Assembly (NCBI RefSeq): GCF_903944925.1
Contig: NZ_CAJATU010000192.1
Span: 1-64,000 of the forward strand
Direction of reading: 5' to 3'
Origin: an uncultured Rhodopila sp.
Lineage (GTDB): Bacteria > Pseudomonadota > Alphaproteobacteria > Acetobacterales > Acetobacteraceae
DNA length: 64,000 nt
This document shows positions 34,462-43,580 of this stretch, in pieces. The notes under the pieces were generated by a model. That model saw only the letters and a list, made by a program, of their open reading frames with translations, did no database searches and was not told the origin of the DNA. Within the stretch, counting starts at the first letter, position 1. Each line of letters opens with the position of its first letter. A program made the translations under genes and the position numbers.

Positions 34462-35730
34462 ATGAACAAGGTGCGTTACGGCTCTTGCCCGGGAGCGGCG
34501 GCAGCGATTTGCCTGCTTTCCGGGATTGCAACCCCGGTCTACGCGCAAGGCACGCCGTCGGCTTCGCCGTTCGACCCGGTCATCAATTTCGGACAAACGC
34601 TGAAAAACAACGGCGTGTTTATGGACTTGAGCTACGTCCAGGACGTCACCGGCAACGTCAACGGCGGCAAAGAAACCGGCTGGATGCCGATCGGCAATCT
34701 CGCGGCGAACGCGGTGTTCGATCTGCAAACAATCCTGGGCATTCCGGGTGCGTCAATCCACATCGGTTTCTCCGACCGCAACGGCATCCCCGTCGGTGCA
34801 ATCGCCGGAAGCCCCGCGGGTCTGCTGCAGTCCGACCAGGGACCGGCCAAGTTCCGCCTGAGCTGGTTTTACTGGGAACAAGGCTTCGACAACGATCGGC
34901 TGGACATTACCGCCGGGCGAGTCAACCCGACCTTCGACTTCGCGTTCTCCAGCATCTCCTGCTCGTTCGTCGGCGTGATCTGCGCGCAGCCGACATCCTG
35001 GTATTTCAACAACGGCAGCACTCCGTATCCGTCCGCTACCAATGGCGGCCGGGTCAACTTCCAGGTCACGCCGGAGGTCTATATCCGGGCTGGTATCTAC
35101 CAACATGCAGATCAGAACGGTGACTTCACCAATGCCGGCTGGAACTGGGCTGTCAACTCCGCCGGAGCGTTCTATCCGGTCGAAATCGGCTATCAGACCA
35201 GCGCAGCAGCCGTTACCTATCCGGCGAAGTATGACGTCGGGTTTTATTATGATTCCTCCAGCTACACCAAAGCCGACGGCACCGCGGGGGGACGCGGCGC
35301 ATTCTGGGCGCAATTCCAGCAGGCTGTCTGGCGGCCGGCGCCAAACTCTCCTCAGATCCTGAACGTTTTCGGCGGAGCGCTGATCTACAACGGAAATTCA
35401 CCGCAGTGGGGCCAATATTACCTCGGCATCTATGACCAGGCGCCGTTCTACACGCGGCCGCGTGACACCATCGGCTTCATCGCTTCGTTGTATACCAACA
35501 ACTCGGATATTCATCCGAACCAGAAGACCCAGACGATGTTCGAGTTGAACTACGGGTTCAGCGCCATCCCGGGCATCACCATCAAACCCTATACACAGTA
35601 TGTCATTGCGCCGACGAATGCCGGCGCGCCAATCGGCTCGACCCAGCCGAAGAATGCGTGGTTGATTGGCGTGCAGTTTGTCATCGACCTCGCCCAGGCC
35701 TTTGAGTGGCCGCAGTTCATCCCGCACTAA
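34462..35730 (+). CDS. OprB-like outer-membrane porin
   Basis: 422 residues with a signal peptide ending VYAQG. The barrel part opens with FGQTLKNNGVFMDLSYVQDV and contains SWFYWEQGFDNDRLDITAGR and the strand pattern typical of carbohydrate-selective OprB porins. It ends near a Trp-Pro-Gln-Phe terminus. TGGAGG precedes the ATG. The substrate is unknown; a strong terminator follows. Confidence 0.8.
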   Translation: MNKVRYGSCPGAAAAICLLSGIATPVYAQGTPSASPFDPVINFGQTLKNNGVFMDLSYVQDVTGNVNGGKETGWMPIGNLAANAVFDLQTILGIPGASIHIGFSDRNGIPVGAIAGSPAGLLQSDQGPAKFRLSWFYWEQGFDNDRLDITAGRVNPTFDFAFSSISCSFVGVICAQPTSWYFNNGSTPYPSATNGGRVNFQVTPEVYIRAGIYQHADQNGDFTNAGWNWAVNSAGAFYPVEIGYQTSAAAVTYPAKYDVGFYYDSSSYTKADGTAGGRGAFWAQFQQAVWRPAPNSPQILNVFGGALIYNGNSPQWGQYYLGIYDQAPFYTRPRDTIGFIASLYTNNSDIHPNQKTQTMFELNYGFSAIPGITIKPYTQYVIAPTNAGAPIGSTQPKNAWLIGVQFVIDLAQAFEWPQFIPH

Positions 35731-35744
35731 GACGGGACCTTGCG

Positions 35745-35779
35745 AAAGGGTGGAGAGAGCGCGCTCTCTCCACCCTTTT
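35745..35779 (+). terminator. Bidirectional intrinsic terminator
   Basis: An uninterrupted 17-bp palindrome (AAAGGGTGGAGAGAGCG and its complement) ending in TTTT, between the convergent porin and oxidoreductase genes. Symmetric A/T flanks make it suitable for both directions. Confidence 0.88.
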
Positions 35780-35798
35780 CTTCGCGGACCCGGCCCGG

Positions 35799-37106
35799 CT
35801 AGTCCGCCGGGAACGCCGCTTCCATCGCACGTCTGTAACGGTATGCCTCATCCGTCGTGTCGATCCGCACGTCGTCGCGGGTGATCGGCCGGCCGAGCGG
35901 GACGTCGCGCACCAAGGCCACGCGGTTGGCCAGGCCGATGGGCAGGCCGCCGAGGCGAAGACTGTCGGCGGCGGGCATCAGCTTGCCCCAGACGCAGGCG
36001 CCGCCTTCGCCATCCAACACTTCTCCGGCGCGCAGATTCCGTTTGGCTGTCGATACCACATCGCCGCGGAACCCGGTCGCAGCACCCGTTGCTTCCTTGC
36101 GCAACGCGGCCGACAGGATTGAGACATTCAGTTCAAGCCCGATCAGGTGGAACGGGCGGAACAGGGCGGAGACCCGGCCGGAGGAATCGGTGACGACGCC
36201 GTATTCCTGGAAGCAGCGTTGAGCGTATTCGTTCGGCGCCTCGAACACCACGAACACGCCCCAGCGCAGGTCGTTTTGCACCGGGCTGCCGTCGCGATGC
36301 ACCGAGGAGACCACCTCCACCTGCCCGGCATGGTGCAGGGTACCGGCGTTGCCGGGGCGCAGCTTGTCCGCCAGTTCATGCGTGCCGACGGGGGGAAACA
36401 CCAGCCCGTCCGGGGCGGGGGTCAGGCCGGAGGCGTTGGCGACGGCGGCCATCTCGATCGATGATTTCGTGCCGTCCAAGAACGAGTTGAACATCTGCGG
36501 GTTCATGCCGCCGGTCTTCGCCTGTTCCGGGGTCAGGCCGTAATGCCCCCAGACCGTTTCCGGCGTGGAGGCGTGATATTCGGGCCGGTATTTCGTCCCT
36601 TTCCCGGCGGCGATCACCGGGAACCCGCATGACCTTGCCCAGTCCACCAGCTCGCAGATCAGCGCCGGCTGGTCGCCATAGGCGAGACTGTAGACCACGC
36701 CGGCCGCCGCGGCTTCGCGGGCCAGCAGCGGGCCGGCGAGCACGTCGGCCTCGACGTTCACCATGACGATGTGCTTGCCCTCGTGGATGGCGCGTCGGGC
36801 ATGCGCGATGCCGGCGGGGGCGTGGCCGGTGGCTTCGACGACGACCTCAAGCTCCGGCAAGGCGATCATGGCGGCGGCGTCATCGACGAAGCGGGTGGCG
36901 GCGATGCGGTCCTCGGTCCAGCCCACCCGGCGGCACGCCTCCCTTGCCCGATCGGGTGACAGATCGGCGATCGCCGCGACTTCCAGGCCGGGGGTTGTCG
37001 GCACCTGCGACAGGAACATCGACCCGAACTTGCCGGCGCCGATGAGGCCGACGCGCACCGGGTGGCCGCCGGCGGCGCGCTTTTGCAGCAGTCGATACAG
37101 GTTCAT
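35799..37106 (-). CDS. NAD(P)-dependent oxidoreductase with SAF domain (homoserine-dehydrogenase-like)
   Basis: 435 residues. The N-terminal Rossmann fold (VRVGLIGAGKFGSMFLSQ) is followed by VVVEATGHAPAGIAHARRA and GKHIVMVNVEAD, then a catalytic region with KYRPEYHASTPETVWGHYG. The C-terminal third is SAF-like (TAKRNLRAGEVLDGEGG). The family is related to homoserine dehydrogenases and often acts in sugar-acid pathways; the substrate here is unknown. ACGGGAGGAC precedes the ATG at 37106. It lies 117 bases downstream of a flavoprotein on the same strand. Confidence 0.8.
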   Translation of the reverse strand: MNLYRLLQKRAAGGHPVRVGLIGAGKFGSMFLSQVPTTPGLEVAAIADLSPDRAREACRRVGWTEDRIAATRFVDDAAAMIALPELEVVVEATGHAPAGIAHARRAIHEGKHIVMVNVEADVLAGPLLAREAAAAGVVYSLAYGDQPALICELVDWARSCGFPVIAAGKGTKYRPEYHASTPETVWGHYGLTPEQAKTGGMNPQMFNSFLDGTKSSIEMAAVANASGLTPAPDGLVFPPVGTHELADKLRPGNAGTLHHAGQVEVVSSVHRDGSPVQNDLRWGVFVVFEAPNEYAQRCFQEYGVVTDSSGRVSALFRPFHLIGLELNVSILSAALRKEATGAATGFRGDVVSTAKRNLRAGEVLDGEGGACVWGKLMPAADSLRLGGLPIGLANRVALVRDVPLGRPITRDDVRIDTTDEAYRYRRAMEAAFPAD

Positions 37107-37223
37107 GTTTGTCCTCCCGTTCGGTTGCCTGAATCGATAGCAGCGTCGGGAGGCTTTGGCGAACCGTGGGGACCGGGCTGACATGGCGGACGCGGGATGC
37201 GCCGCCATGTCAGGATCGGATGG

Positions 37224-38456
37224 TCAGGCGGCGACAAGCTCCGGTTCGGCGCGAGCTGTTTGGTGAACCGCGTCGCGGGCGAGGAAGCCGGACAGGCGGC
37301 GCGATGCAAAGCCGGCGCCATACGCGAAGCGCAGCAGCGGCCCGAAGCTGTTCGCCGCGGTCACGCCGATCATGAACAGTCCGGGGACCGAGGTTTCGAA
37401 ATGCGGCGACAGGGCGGGGGTTTTGTCTTCCAGGACCAGGCTGCTCATGATCCGCGGGCCGATGAAGTTCAGGCGCCGCACATCCACCCGGAAGCCGGTC
37501 GCGGCGATGACGTGATCCGCCTCGATCGTCTGCCGGGTGCGGTTGCTGACCCGGAAGGTGACGGCGGCGTTGTCGTGGCGAAGGGCCGCACTTTCCGGAT
37601 TGGCATCCAACAATACGGTCACGTGGCGCTCGACCTCGTCGCGCGAGGTCCAGCCGGGCGCCGGCCCGAGATGCTTGCGCACCACCATGTGCCGAAATGA
37701 TTGCGGCATGTGGTAGAACACCATCGGCGCCTCGACGCAGGCGAGCGAGCGCCAGCCGGTGCCGAGGCCGGATTCGGGCGCCTGGAGCTTGTCCAGCAGC
37801 GACCGCTGGCTGGGCGGCCCGCAGAAGGCGATGCGCGGCTGGCGGGTGGCGACCGTTACGCTGGACCCCCTCTGGCTCATGAGGCCGGCGAGTTCCACGC
37901 CCGATGCGCCGCCGCCGATGATCAGGACCTTTTTGCCGGCATAGGGTTCGAGCTCCCGCACCTCGGTGCTGTGGACGCATTGCGGCCCGAGAATCTGATC
38001 GAGTTCGCACGGGATGTACTGAAAGCTGCCGATGCCGGGGGCGAGGACGACCCGCCGGGCGGTGACGACGTCGCTGTCCTGGATCCGCAGTTCGAAGTGA
38101 TCATCGCGGCGATCCAGCCCGGTCACCCAGCGCTGATCGAGGTTCGGCACGAACCGCTTCTGGAATTCTACACCGTAGTCGCAGAAGGTCTGTAGCGGTA
38201 TCGGTAGCCCCGCCCGCTTATAGGGCAGGCCGCGTTCGGCACAGAAAGCCTGCAACGTCAGCGCGTTGTTCGGGTGCCAAAGGTCGGAGGCAAAACCTTC
38301 GGATTTCAGCACCATGCCTTCCGGCATCTTGGTGCGCCAGAAATGCATGGTCTTCCCGAACACGCGCACATCGAGGCCGGCGGCGTTGAGGTGCGCCGCG
38401 AGCGAAAGACCGTAGGGTCCCGCGCCGATGATTGCGACATCCGTACTTGTACCCAT
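37224..38456 (-). CDS. FAD/NAD(P)-binding oxidoreductase (flavin monooxygenase-like)
   Basis: 410 residues. Two dinucleotide-binding motifs are visible: VAIIGAGPYGLSLAAHL at the N terminus (FAD) and KVLIIGGGASGVELAGLM mid-protein (NADPH). ADHVIAATGF is the ATG(G/D)-type motif shared by flavin monooxygenases, and SVPGLFMIGVTAANSFGP the C-terminal FAD contact. This pattern fits class B flavoprotein monooxygenases or lysine/ornithine N-hydroxylase relatives. AGGAGACC lies just upstream of the ATG. The neighbour is a SAF-domain dehydrogenase; a joint catabolic role is possible but unproven. Confidence 0.8.
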   Translation of the reverse strand: MGTSTDVAIIGAGPYGLSLAAHLNAAGLDVRVFGKTMHFWRTKMPEGMVLKSEGFASDLWHPNNALTLQAFCAERGLPYKRAGLPIPLQTFCDYGVEFQKRFVPNLDQRWVTGLDRRDDHFELRIQDSDVVTARRVVLAPGIGSFQYIPCELDQILGPQCVHSTEVRELEPYAGKKVLIIGGGASGVELAGLMSQRGSSVTVATRQPRIAFCGPPSQRSLLDKLQAPESGLGTGWRSLACVEAPMVFYHMPQSFRHMVVRKHLGPAPGWTSRDEVERHVTVLLDANPESAALRHDNAAVTFRVSNRTRQTIEADHVIAATGFRVDVRRLNFIGPRIMSSLVLEDKTPALSPHFETSVPGLFMIGVTAANSFGPLLRFAYGAGFASRRLSGFLARDAVHQTARAEPELVAA

Positions 38457-38676
38457 CGTTATGGTCTCCTGAGGGTTGCGACACGCACCGGATCAACGGA
38501 AACGTTTCACTGTGGAGTGATCGTCCTGGCGTGGTTGCGGTTCGGCAAGCCATGGACGAGAGGTCTCATGTAATTAGCTTAGCGAGAAAATTCTGTATCA
38601 CACAATAAAAGCTGCGTATCGAAGCGCGGGCCCCGGTTGTATATCGTGGTTTTGACTCAGTGGCCCGCATCGCGCT

Positions 38677-39696
38677 TTAGCCTTTCACCGCGCGGTCCGG
38701 CCGCGGCCCGGCGTGTCCCGCGTCGGCGTGCTTGTGCACCCAGGCGCTGACCATTGCATAGATTTTCTTCACCGGCACCACATGCAGGCGCACGAGCGAC
38801 TGGTACTCCGCGTGCTCATTGTTCGACAGTCCGAAGGTGAACTGCTGCTGCGGCTCGGGCACCGCCAGCGTGCCGAACGCCCGGTCCCACACCGACAGCA
38901 GCAGGCCGTAGTTCTTGTTATAGTCCGCCGGATTGATGCTGTGGTGCAGTTGATGGTAGTGCGGGCACAGGAACACCCGGTTCAGCCATGGCCCGTAGGA
39001 CATCTTCAGATGCGTATGGCGAACGACGTCCATCATCAGCAGGCTGCGCAGGAAGTAGGCGCTGATGCCGAACACCGTCACCTCGACCGGGTCCAGCGCG
39101 AAGAACAGCCAGATCCCGTAGGCCAGGCCGGGGATCATGCCGTCCCACCAACGATTGAGCAGCTCCTCCAGCGGGTGCACGCGGTCCTTGGTAACGCCAA
39201 CCATCACCTGCGCAGAATGGTGCACTTTGTGCAGTTCCCAGATCAGCGGCACGTTATGGGCGGTGTAATGATAGGTGTAATATGACAGGTCGTAGGCGAG
39301 CACCATCGTCAGCGTGAACAGGCACAGCATCAGGGTACTTGCCTGGCCGGCATGGGTTGCCGGGCCGAAGATCAGGGTCAGGCCCTCATAGGCTACATAC
39401 CCTGCGGTGACCGTGGAAATCGCCAGCGGCAGCACGAACAGCGGCATGAAAATCCGGCGCGACAGCCAGAACAGGAAGTCGGCGCGGGCGGAGGGGTGGC
39501 TGAGCGTTCCCGCCGGCAGGCAGTGTCGGAAGAAGCCCCGGATTCCGGGTTCGGCGTCTCGTGCCTGCCAATAGGTAAAAACCGCGGCGAACGCGACAGT
39601 ACCCCATACCAGGAGAAGCGCGACCCAATCGTGGCCGATGAACGCCGTCTGGACGCTTGTCAGCAGGCCGGAAAAGCTGAACCCTGCGATGGTCAT
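38677..39696 (-). CDS. Fatty acid hydroxylase/sterol desaturase superfamily membrane protein
   Basis: 339 residues with several membrane helices. Histidine clusters of the di-iron hydroxylase family are present: YYTYHYTAHNVPLIWELH, KVHHSAQVMVG and CPHYHQLHHSINPADYNKNYG. It hydroxylates or desaturates lipids in the membrane; the substrate is unknown. The ATG at 39696 follows GAGG. A perfect FNR/FixK box lies about 90 bases upstream. A second member of the superfamily is encoded at 60970-61779. Confidence 0.85.
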   Translation of the reverse strand: MTIAGFSFSGLLTSVQTAFIGHDWVALLLVWGTVAFAAVFTYWQARDAEPGIRGFFRHCLPAGTLSHPSARADFLFWLSRRIFMPLFVLPLAISTVTAGYVAYEGLTLIFGPATHAGQASTLMLCLFTLTMVLAYDLSYYTYHYTAHNVPLIWELHKVHHSAQVMVGVTKDRVHPLEELLNRWWDGMIPGLAYGIWLFFALDPVEVTVFGISAYFLRSLLMMDVVRHTHLKMSYGPWLNRVFLCPHYHQLHHSINPADYNKNYGLLLSVWDRAFGTLAVPEPQQQFTFGLSNNEHAEYQSLVRLHVVPVKKIYAMVSAWVHKHADAGHAGPRPDRAVKG

Positions 39697-39784
39697 GCTG
39701 AGGAACCTCGTGATCTGGTGATGATGGTTTGCGGCGGCGACGCGCCAGTGCAGCCAGCATCGGGTCATTCCCCGGGCCTTCTAG

Positions 39785-39798
39785 TTGATTCAGATCAA
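39785..39798. promoter_or_regulatory. FNR/FixK-type box TTGATTCAGATCAA
   Basis: A perfect match to TTGAT-N4-ATCAA, the binding site of FNR/FixK/Anr regulators. It lies between the leftward hydroxylase gene (ATG 39696) and the rightward rpsF operon (ATG 40042). A TAATAA at 39820-39825 on the plus strand is near the spacing of a class II FNR promoter. On the minus strand a comparable -10 is less clear. Which gene is controlled is open. Confidence 0.6.
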
Positions 39799-40041
39799 CG
39801 GGCTGCTCACACTTAGGCATAATAACGTCCTTGTGTCGGTCCGTTCGCGTTCAGACGTCACGCGCCGCAGCAAATGGCCGGCTCGGGCACCGCTTTCCTG
39901 TTGCGCCGCGCCCCGATCCGTGCTTCAAGCCGCGCCTTCCCTGCCGGGAGCGACGGCATCGCGCCCGGCTATGCTCAGTTTCCATTGTGGAAACAGACCC
40001 TTCAGGGTCGCGAGCGGAGACAAGCCATAGGGGGTTCATCC

Positions 40042-40509
40042 ATGCCGCTTTACGAAACCGTGCTGATTGCACGGAATGACGTCACGCAACAGCAGGTCGA
40101 GCAGATCGCCGACGACATCGGCACCGAGCTCGAAACCGACGGCGGGGCGGTCAAGAAGCGCGAGTACTGGGGCCTGCGCGGCCTGTCCTACCGCATCAAA
40201 AAGAACCGCAAGGGCCATTACCTGCTGCTCGGCCTCGACGCCAAGCCGACCTTCATCACGGAAATGGAGCGCAAGCTCGGCCTGAACGAAGACGTGCTGC
40301 GGTTCATGACGATCCGCGTCGACGAAATCGAGGAAGCGCCGTCCGCCATCCTGTCCCGCAAATCCGATGAACGGGAACGCGGCTTCCGCGGTCCCAAGCC
40401 CGCCGGACGCTTCGAAAGCGGCCGCCGCCGCGGGTTCGACGACCGTGAAGAATTCCGCGCGCGCGACGCCTTCCCCGGCGACGACTTCCGTGGCGGCCTC
40501 GAGGAATAA
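40042..40509 (+). CDS. rpsF: 30S ribosomal protein S6
   Basis: 155 residues. The S6 core occupies the first 100 residues (PLYETVLIARNDVTQQQVEQ, KREYWGLRGLSYRIKKNRKG, FMTIRVDEIEE), followed by a long charged Arg/Asp/Gly-rich tail common in alphaproteobacteria. S6 binds S18 on the 30S platform. First gene of rpsF-rpsR-rplI. Confidence 0.97.
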   Translation: MPLYETVLIARNDVTQQQVEQIADDIGTELETDGGAVKKREYWGLRGLSYRIKKNRKGHYLLLGLDAKPTFITEMERKLGLNEDVLRFMTIRVDEIEEAPSAILSRKSDERERGFRGPKPAGRFESGRRRGFDDREEFRARDAFPGDDFRGGLEE

Positions 40510-40515
40510 CGCATC

Positions 40516-40788
40516 ATGTCCGAAACTGAAATCAATCCCGCCGCCCGGCGCGCCGCCGTCGGCGCCCGCCGCCCGTTCTACCGCCGCCGCAAGTCCTGCC
40601 CGTTCTCCGGCCCGAACGCGCCGAAGATCGACTACAAGGACGTGCGCCTGCTGTCCCGCTTCCTGTCGGAGCGCGGCAAGATCGTGCCGAGCCGCATCAC
40701 CGCCGTCTCCGCCAAGAAGCAGCGCGAACTCGCGGTCGCCATCAAGCGCGCCCGCTTCCTGGCGCTGCTGCCCTACATCGTCGCGTAA
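40516..40788 (+). CDS. rpsR: 30S ribosomal protein S18
   Basis: 90 residues, with [36 protein letters not shown] and the C-terminal [14 protein letters not shown]. It sits six bases after rpsF, within the standard operon. Confidence 0.97.
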   Translation: MSETEINPAARRAAVGARRPFYRRRKSCPFSGPNAPKIDYKDVRLLSRFLSERGKIVPSRITAVSAKKQRELAVAIKRARFLALLPYIVA

Positions 40789-40800
40789 GGAGCACGGGTC

Positions 40801-41367
40801 ATGGCCGCCGTTGAACTGATCCTGCTGCAGCGCGTCGATAAGCTGGGGCAGATGGGCGACAAGGTGAAGGTGAAGCCGGGCTACGCCCGTAACTACCTGT
40901 TGCCGCAAAAGAAGGCGTTGCGCGCGAACAAGGAGAACCTCGCGCATTTTGAAACGCAGCGGGCGCAGCTTGAAGCGCAGAACATCAAGCGCCGCGAGGA
41001 GGCGGAACGTCTGGCCGAGCGTGTCGGCGGCCTGACCGTCGTCATCATCCGCCAGGCCGGCGAATCCGGCAGCCTGTATGGCTCGGTGTCGGCACGCGAC
41101 ATCTCCGACGCGGCGACCGCCGCCGGGCTGACGATCAACCGGTCCCAGGTGGTGCTGGAACATCCGATCAAGACCCTGGGCCTGGCGAAGGTCCGCGTGT
41201 CGCTGCATCCGGAAGTTTCCATCCCGGTGACCGTAAACGTCGCCCGCAGCCCAGAAGAAGCCGAACGCCAGGCCCGCGGCGAGAGCGCCAAGCAGACCGA
41301 GGCCGAGGAAGACGAGGAACAGGCACCGACCGAAGAGAATATCTTCGAAGGCGACACGCCGGTCTGA
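40801..41367 (+). CDS. rplI: 50S ribosomal protein L9
   Basis: 188 residues. The conserved N-terminal domain has [20 protein letters not shown] followed by [15 protein letters not shown]; a central helix leads to the C-terminal domain ([15 protein letters not shown]) and a long acidic tail ([12 protein letters not shown]). The length is in the long alphaproteobacterial range. AAGGAGCAC precedes the ATG. Confidence 0.97.
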   Translation: MAAVELILLQRVDKLGQMGDKVKVKPGYARNYLLPQKKALRANKENLAHFETQRAQLEAQNIKRREEAERLAERVGGLTVVIIRQAGESGSLYGSVSARDISDAATAAGLTINRSQVVLEHPIKTLGLAKVRVSLHPEVSIPVTVNVARSPEEAERQARGESAKQTEAEEDEEQAPTEENIFEGDTPV

Positions 41368-41370
41368 TCC

Positions 41371-41406
41371 GTCGCGTCCTGTTCCTGCGCCGGAACAGGA
41401 CGCGAC
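41371..41406 (+). terminator. Hairpin terminator after rplI
   Basis: A perfect 15-bp stem (GTCGCGTCCTGTTCC / GGAACAGGACGCGAC) with a TGCGCC loop, starting four bases after the rplI stop. No T-run follows, so termination may be partial or Rho-assisted. Confidence 0.65.
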
Positions 41407-41512
41407 GCCGCCACGATTTCTTGAGGTAAAGCGGCTATCACCGTTGTGACGGGACCGCGCTGTCGATCCGTGCTTGGCTGATTTTCAGGTCGAGATACTG
41501 GATTGGGGCGCG

Positions 41513-42751
41513 ATGCAAATTGTCCTTGATGCCATTCTCCGGCGGCTGATCGCTGTTGGCCGACTGACCGTCATCTGGCCGGATGGCTCGCAAAAAACCT
41601 ATGGCACCGGTGACGCTCCGCAGGCGGTCATGCGTCTGCGAACCTGGCAGGCGGTGCGGCGGCTGGCACTCAATCCATCGGTTGCGACCGGAGAGGTCTA
41701 CATGGATGGCACCATGTCGGCGGAAGACGGTAGCATATACGACCTGATGGACGTCGTGCTGACCAACCTGCAGCACAATCCGTCCGGCCATCCGTTTGTC
41801 AGGCTGCGAGAGATTCTCAGCGCGGCCGGGCGCCGGCTGGTGCAATACAACCCGGCGGCGCGCTCGCGGCGCAACGCGGCGCATCATTACGATCTCAATG
41901 GACGCCTCTACAGCCTGTTCCTCGATCGCGATCGGCAATATTCGTGCGCCTATTTCCCGCAGGGCAACGAAACCCTGGAGGAGGCCCAGGCCGCGAAGAA
42001 GCGCCATATCGCCGCGAAGCTCTGCCTGGACCGTCCGGGGCTGACGGTGCTCGACATCGGCTGCGGCTGGGGCGGCCTGGCATTGAGCCTCGCGCGCGAC
42101 TTCGGCGCCTGCGTCACCGGAATCACCTTGTCCGAGGAACAACTGACCGAGGCCCGGACCCGCGCTGCCGCCGAAGGGCTACAGGACCGCGTGCGGTTCG
42201 AGCTGCTGGATTACCGCGCGGTGTCCGAAACATTCGACCGGATCGTGTCCGTCGGCATGTTCGAGCATGTCGGGGTGGTTCATTACGGCGCATTCTTCGA
42301 TACGGTGGCGCGGCGCCTGAAGCCGGATGGCGTGGCGCTGATCCATGCCATCGGCCGCAGCGACGGGCCGGGTGGCACGAATCCGTGGCTGCAGAAATAC
42401 ATCTTCCCGGGCGGCTACTCGCCGGCCTTGTCGGAGGTGCTGCCGCCGATAGAGCGCAGCGGGCTGATGGCGACCGACATCGAAATCCTCCGTTTGCATT
42501 ACGCCGAAACGTTGCGGCACTGGCGGCGCCGCTTCGCCGCCAACCGCGACGCCATCGCGGCACTGTATGACGAACGTTTTTGCCGCATGTTCGAGTTCTA
42601 TCTCGCGATCTGCGAACTGACCTTCCGCTATCGCGGCCATATGGTCTGGCAGGTGCAGCTTGCGCACCGGCAGGCGGCCGTGCCGATGACGCGGGATTAC
42701 ATGGCCGCGGCGGAGGCTGCGTCTTCCGGGGTAAGGCAGATGGCGGAGTAG
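41513..42751 (+). CDS. cfa: Cyclopropane-fatty-acyl-phospholipid synthase
   Basis: About 412 residues. The SAM-binding motif is VLDIGCGWGGLALSLAR, with GITLSEEQLTEARTRA (CFA signature), FDRIVSVGMFEHVGV with the catalytic region, and YIFPGGYSPALSEVLPPIE. It adds a methylene bridge to unsaturated acyl chains of membrane lipids, often in response to acid or stationary phase. The ATG at 41513 follows a GGGG run; a TTG at 41474 is an alternative start. It stands alone after the ribosomal operon. Confidence 0.92.
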   Translation: MQIVLDAILRRLIAVGRLTVIWPDGSQKTYGTGDAPQAVMRLRTWQAVRRLALNPSVATGEVYMDGTMSAEDGSIYDLMDVVLTNLQHNPSGHPFVRLREILSAAGRRLVQYNPAARSRRNAAHHYDLNGRLYSLFLDRDRQYSCAYFPQGNETLEEAQAAKKRHIAAKLCLDRPGLTVLDIGCGWGGLALSLARDFGACVTGITLSEEQLTEARTRAAAEGLQDRVRFELLDYRAVSETFDRIVSVGMFEHVGVVHYGAFFDTVARRLKPDGVALIHAIGRSDGPGGTNPWLQKYIFPGGYSPALSEVLPPIERSGLMATDIEILRLHYAETLRHWRRRFAANRDAIAALYDERFCRMFEFYLAICELTFRYRGHMVWQVQLAHRQAAVPMTRDYMAAAEAASSGVRQMAE

Positions 42752-42835
42752 GGGAGGCGTTGCAAACGATGACTCTTTGGCGCCGAGCGGCTAAGGTCCG
42801 GATGTGATACCACGCATATACTGACCGGAGGAGCC

Positions 42836-43150
42836 GTGTCCGCCTCGACAGTCCTGCCGCCCCTGACCGCGCTCCCGTCCATCTGCCGGGAATATCGAGT
42901 CCGCAGTCTCGACCTGTTCGGGTCCGCGCTGACCAGTGGCTTCGATCCGGTTCGCAGCGATATCGATTGCCTGGTCACTTTCGACGAGATGCCGGAAGGC
43001 GGCTATGCCGAGGCGTATTTTGGTCTGCATGCCGCGCTCGAGGCTCTGTTCGGGCGCCGCGTCGATCTGTTGACCGACCGGTCAGTCGTGAATCCCTTCC
43101 TTCGCCGTTCGATCGACGCGTCGCGGCGGCGTCTTTTCGGTTCACCGTGA
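42836..43150 (+). CDS. mntA: MNT-type nucleotidyltransferase antitoxin
   Basis: 104 residues from a GTG preceded by GGAGGA. The minimal nucleotidyltransferase motif is LFGSALTSG followed by SDIDCLVTFD, i.e. GS-x11-DxD (one residue longer than the usual x10), with a third acidic residue in RRVDLLTD. In characterised pairs the MNT protein AMPylates and silences its HEPN partner. Its stop overlaps the HEPN start (GTGA). Confidence 0.85.
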   Translation: MSASTVLPPLTALPSICREYRVRSLDLFGSALTSGFDPVRSDIDCLVTFDEMPEGGYAEAYFGLHAALEALFGRRVDLLTDRSVVNPFLRRSIDASRRRLFGSP

Positions 43151-43494
43151 CGGGCGAGCGATCCGCTGGCCTGCTGTGGGATGCGCTGCGAGCAATCGAA
43201 CGCTGCCGGCGGTTTGCTGCGGGTAATTCCTTCGACGACTACCTTGCGAATGACATGCTGAGCAGCGCGGTCGAACGGCAGCTCGAAATCGTTGGTGAGG
43301 CACTCTCCGCTCTGCGGCGTTTCGATCCGGCTTTGGCCGGCAAGATTCCTGGTCTGCCTCAGGCGGTCGGATGTCGAAACGTGCTGATCCACGGTTACGC
43401 CTCGGTTGATCATCAGATCGTTTGGGAAGTCGTGCAATTGCACCTACCCAAGCTGGAAGCTCACCTCCGAGAGAAGCTGCCGCCGGATCCATGA
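43147..43494 (+). CDS. hepT: HEPN-domain toxin (HepT-like, DUF86)
   Basis: 115 residues from the GTG at 43147. The active-site motif RNVLIHGY (R-x4-H-x-Y) near residue 80 is that of HepT ribonuclease toxins; its Tyr is the residue AMPylated by MNT partners. SSAVERQLEIVGEALSALRR is the typical helix before it. Translationally coupled to the antitoxin. The module looks intact. Confidence 0.87.
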   Translation: MTGERSAGLLWDALRAIERCRRFAAGNSFDDYLANDMLSSAVERQLEIVGEALSALRRFDPALAGKIPGLPQAVGCRNVLIHGYASVDHQIVWEVVQLHLPKLEAHLREKLPPDP

Positions 43495-43580
43495 CCCGCC
43501 GGGTCCCCGCCGCACCCGGGCGAGGGTGACGGCATCCCGGCATCGTGCCAGACTTTCCGAAACGCAGCAGGAGACTGTTC

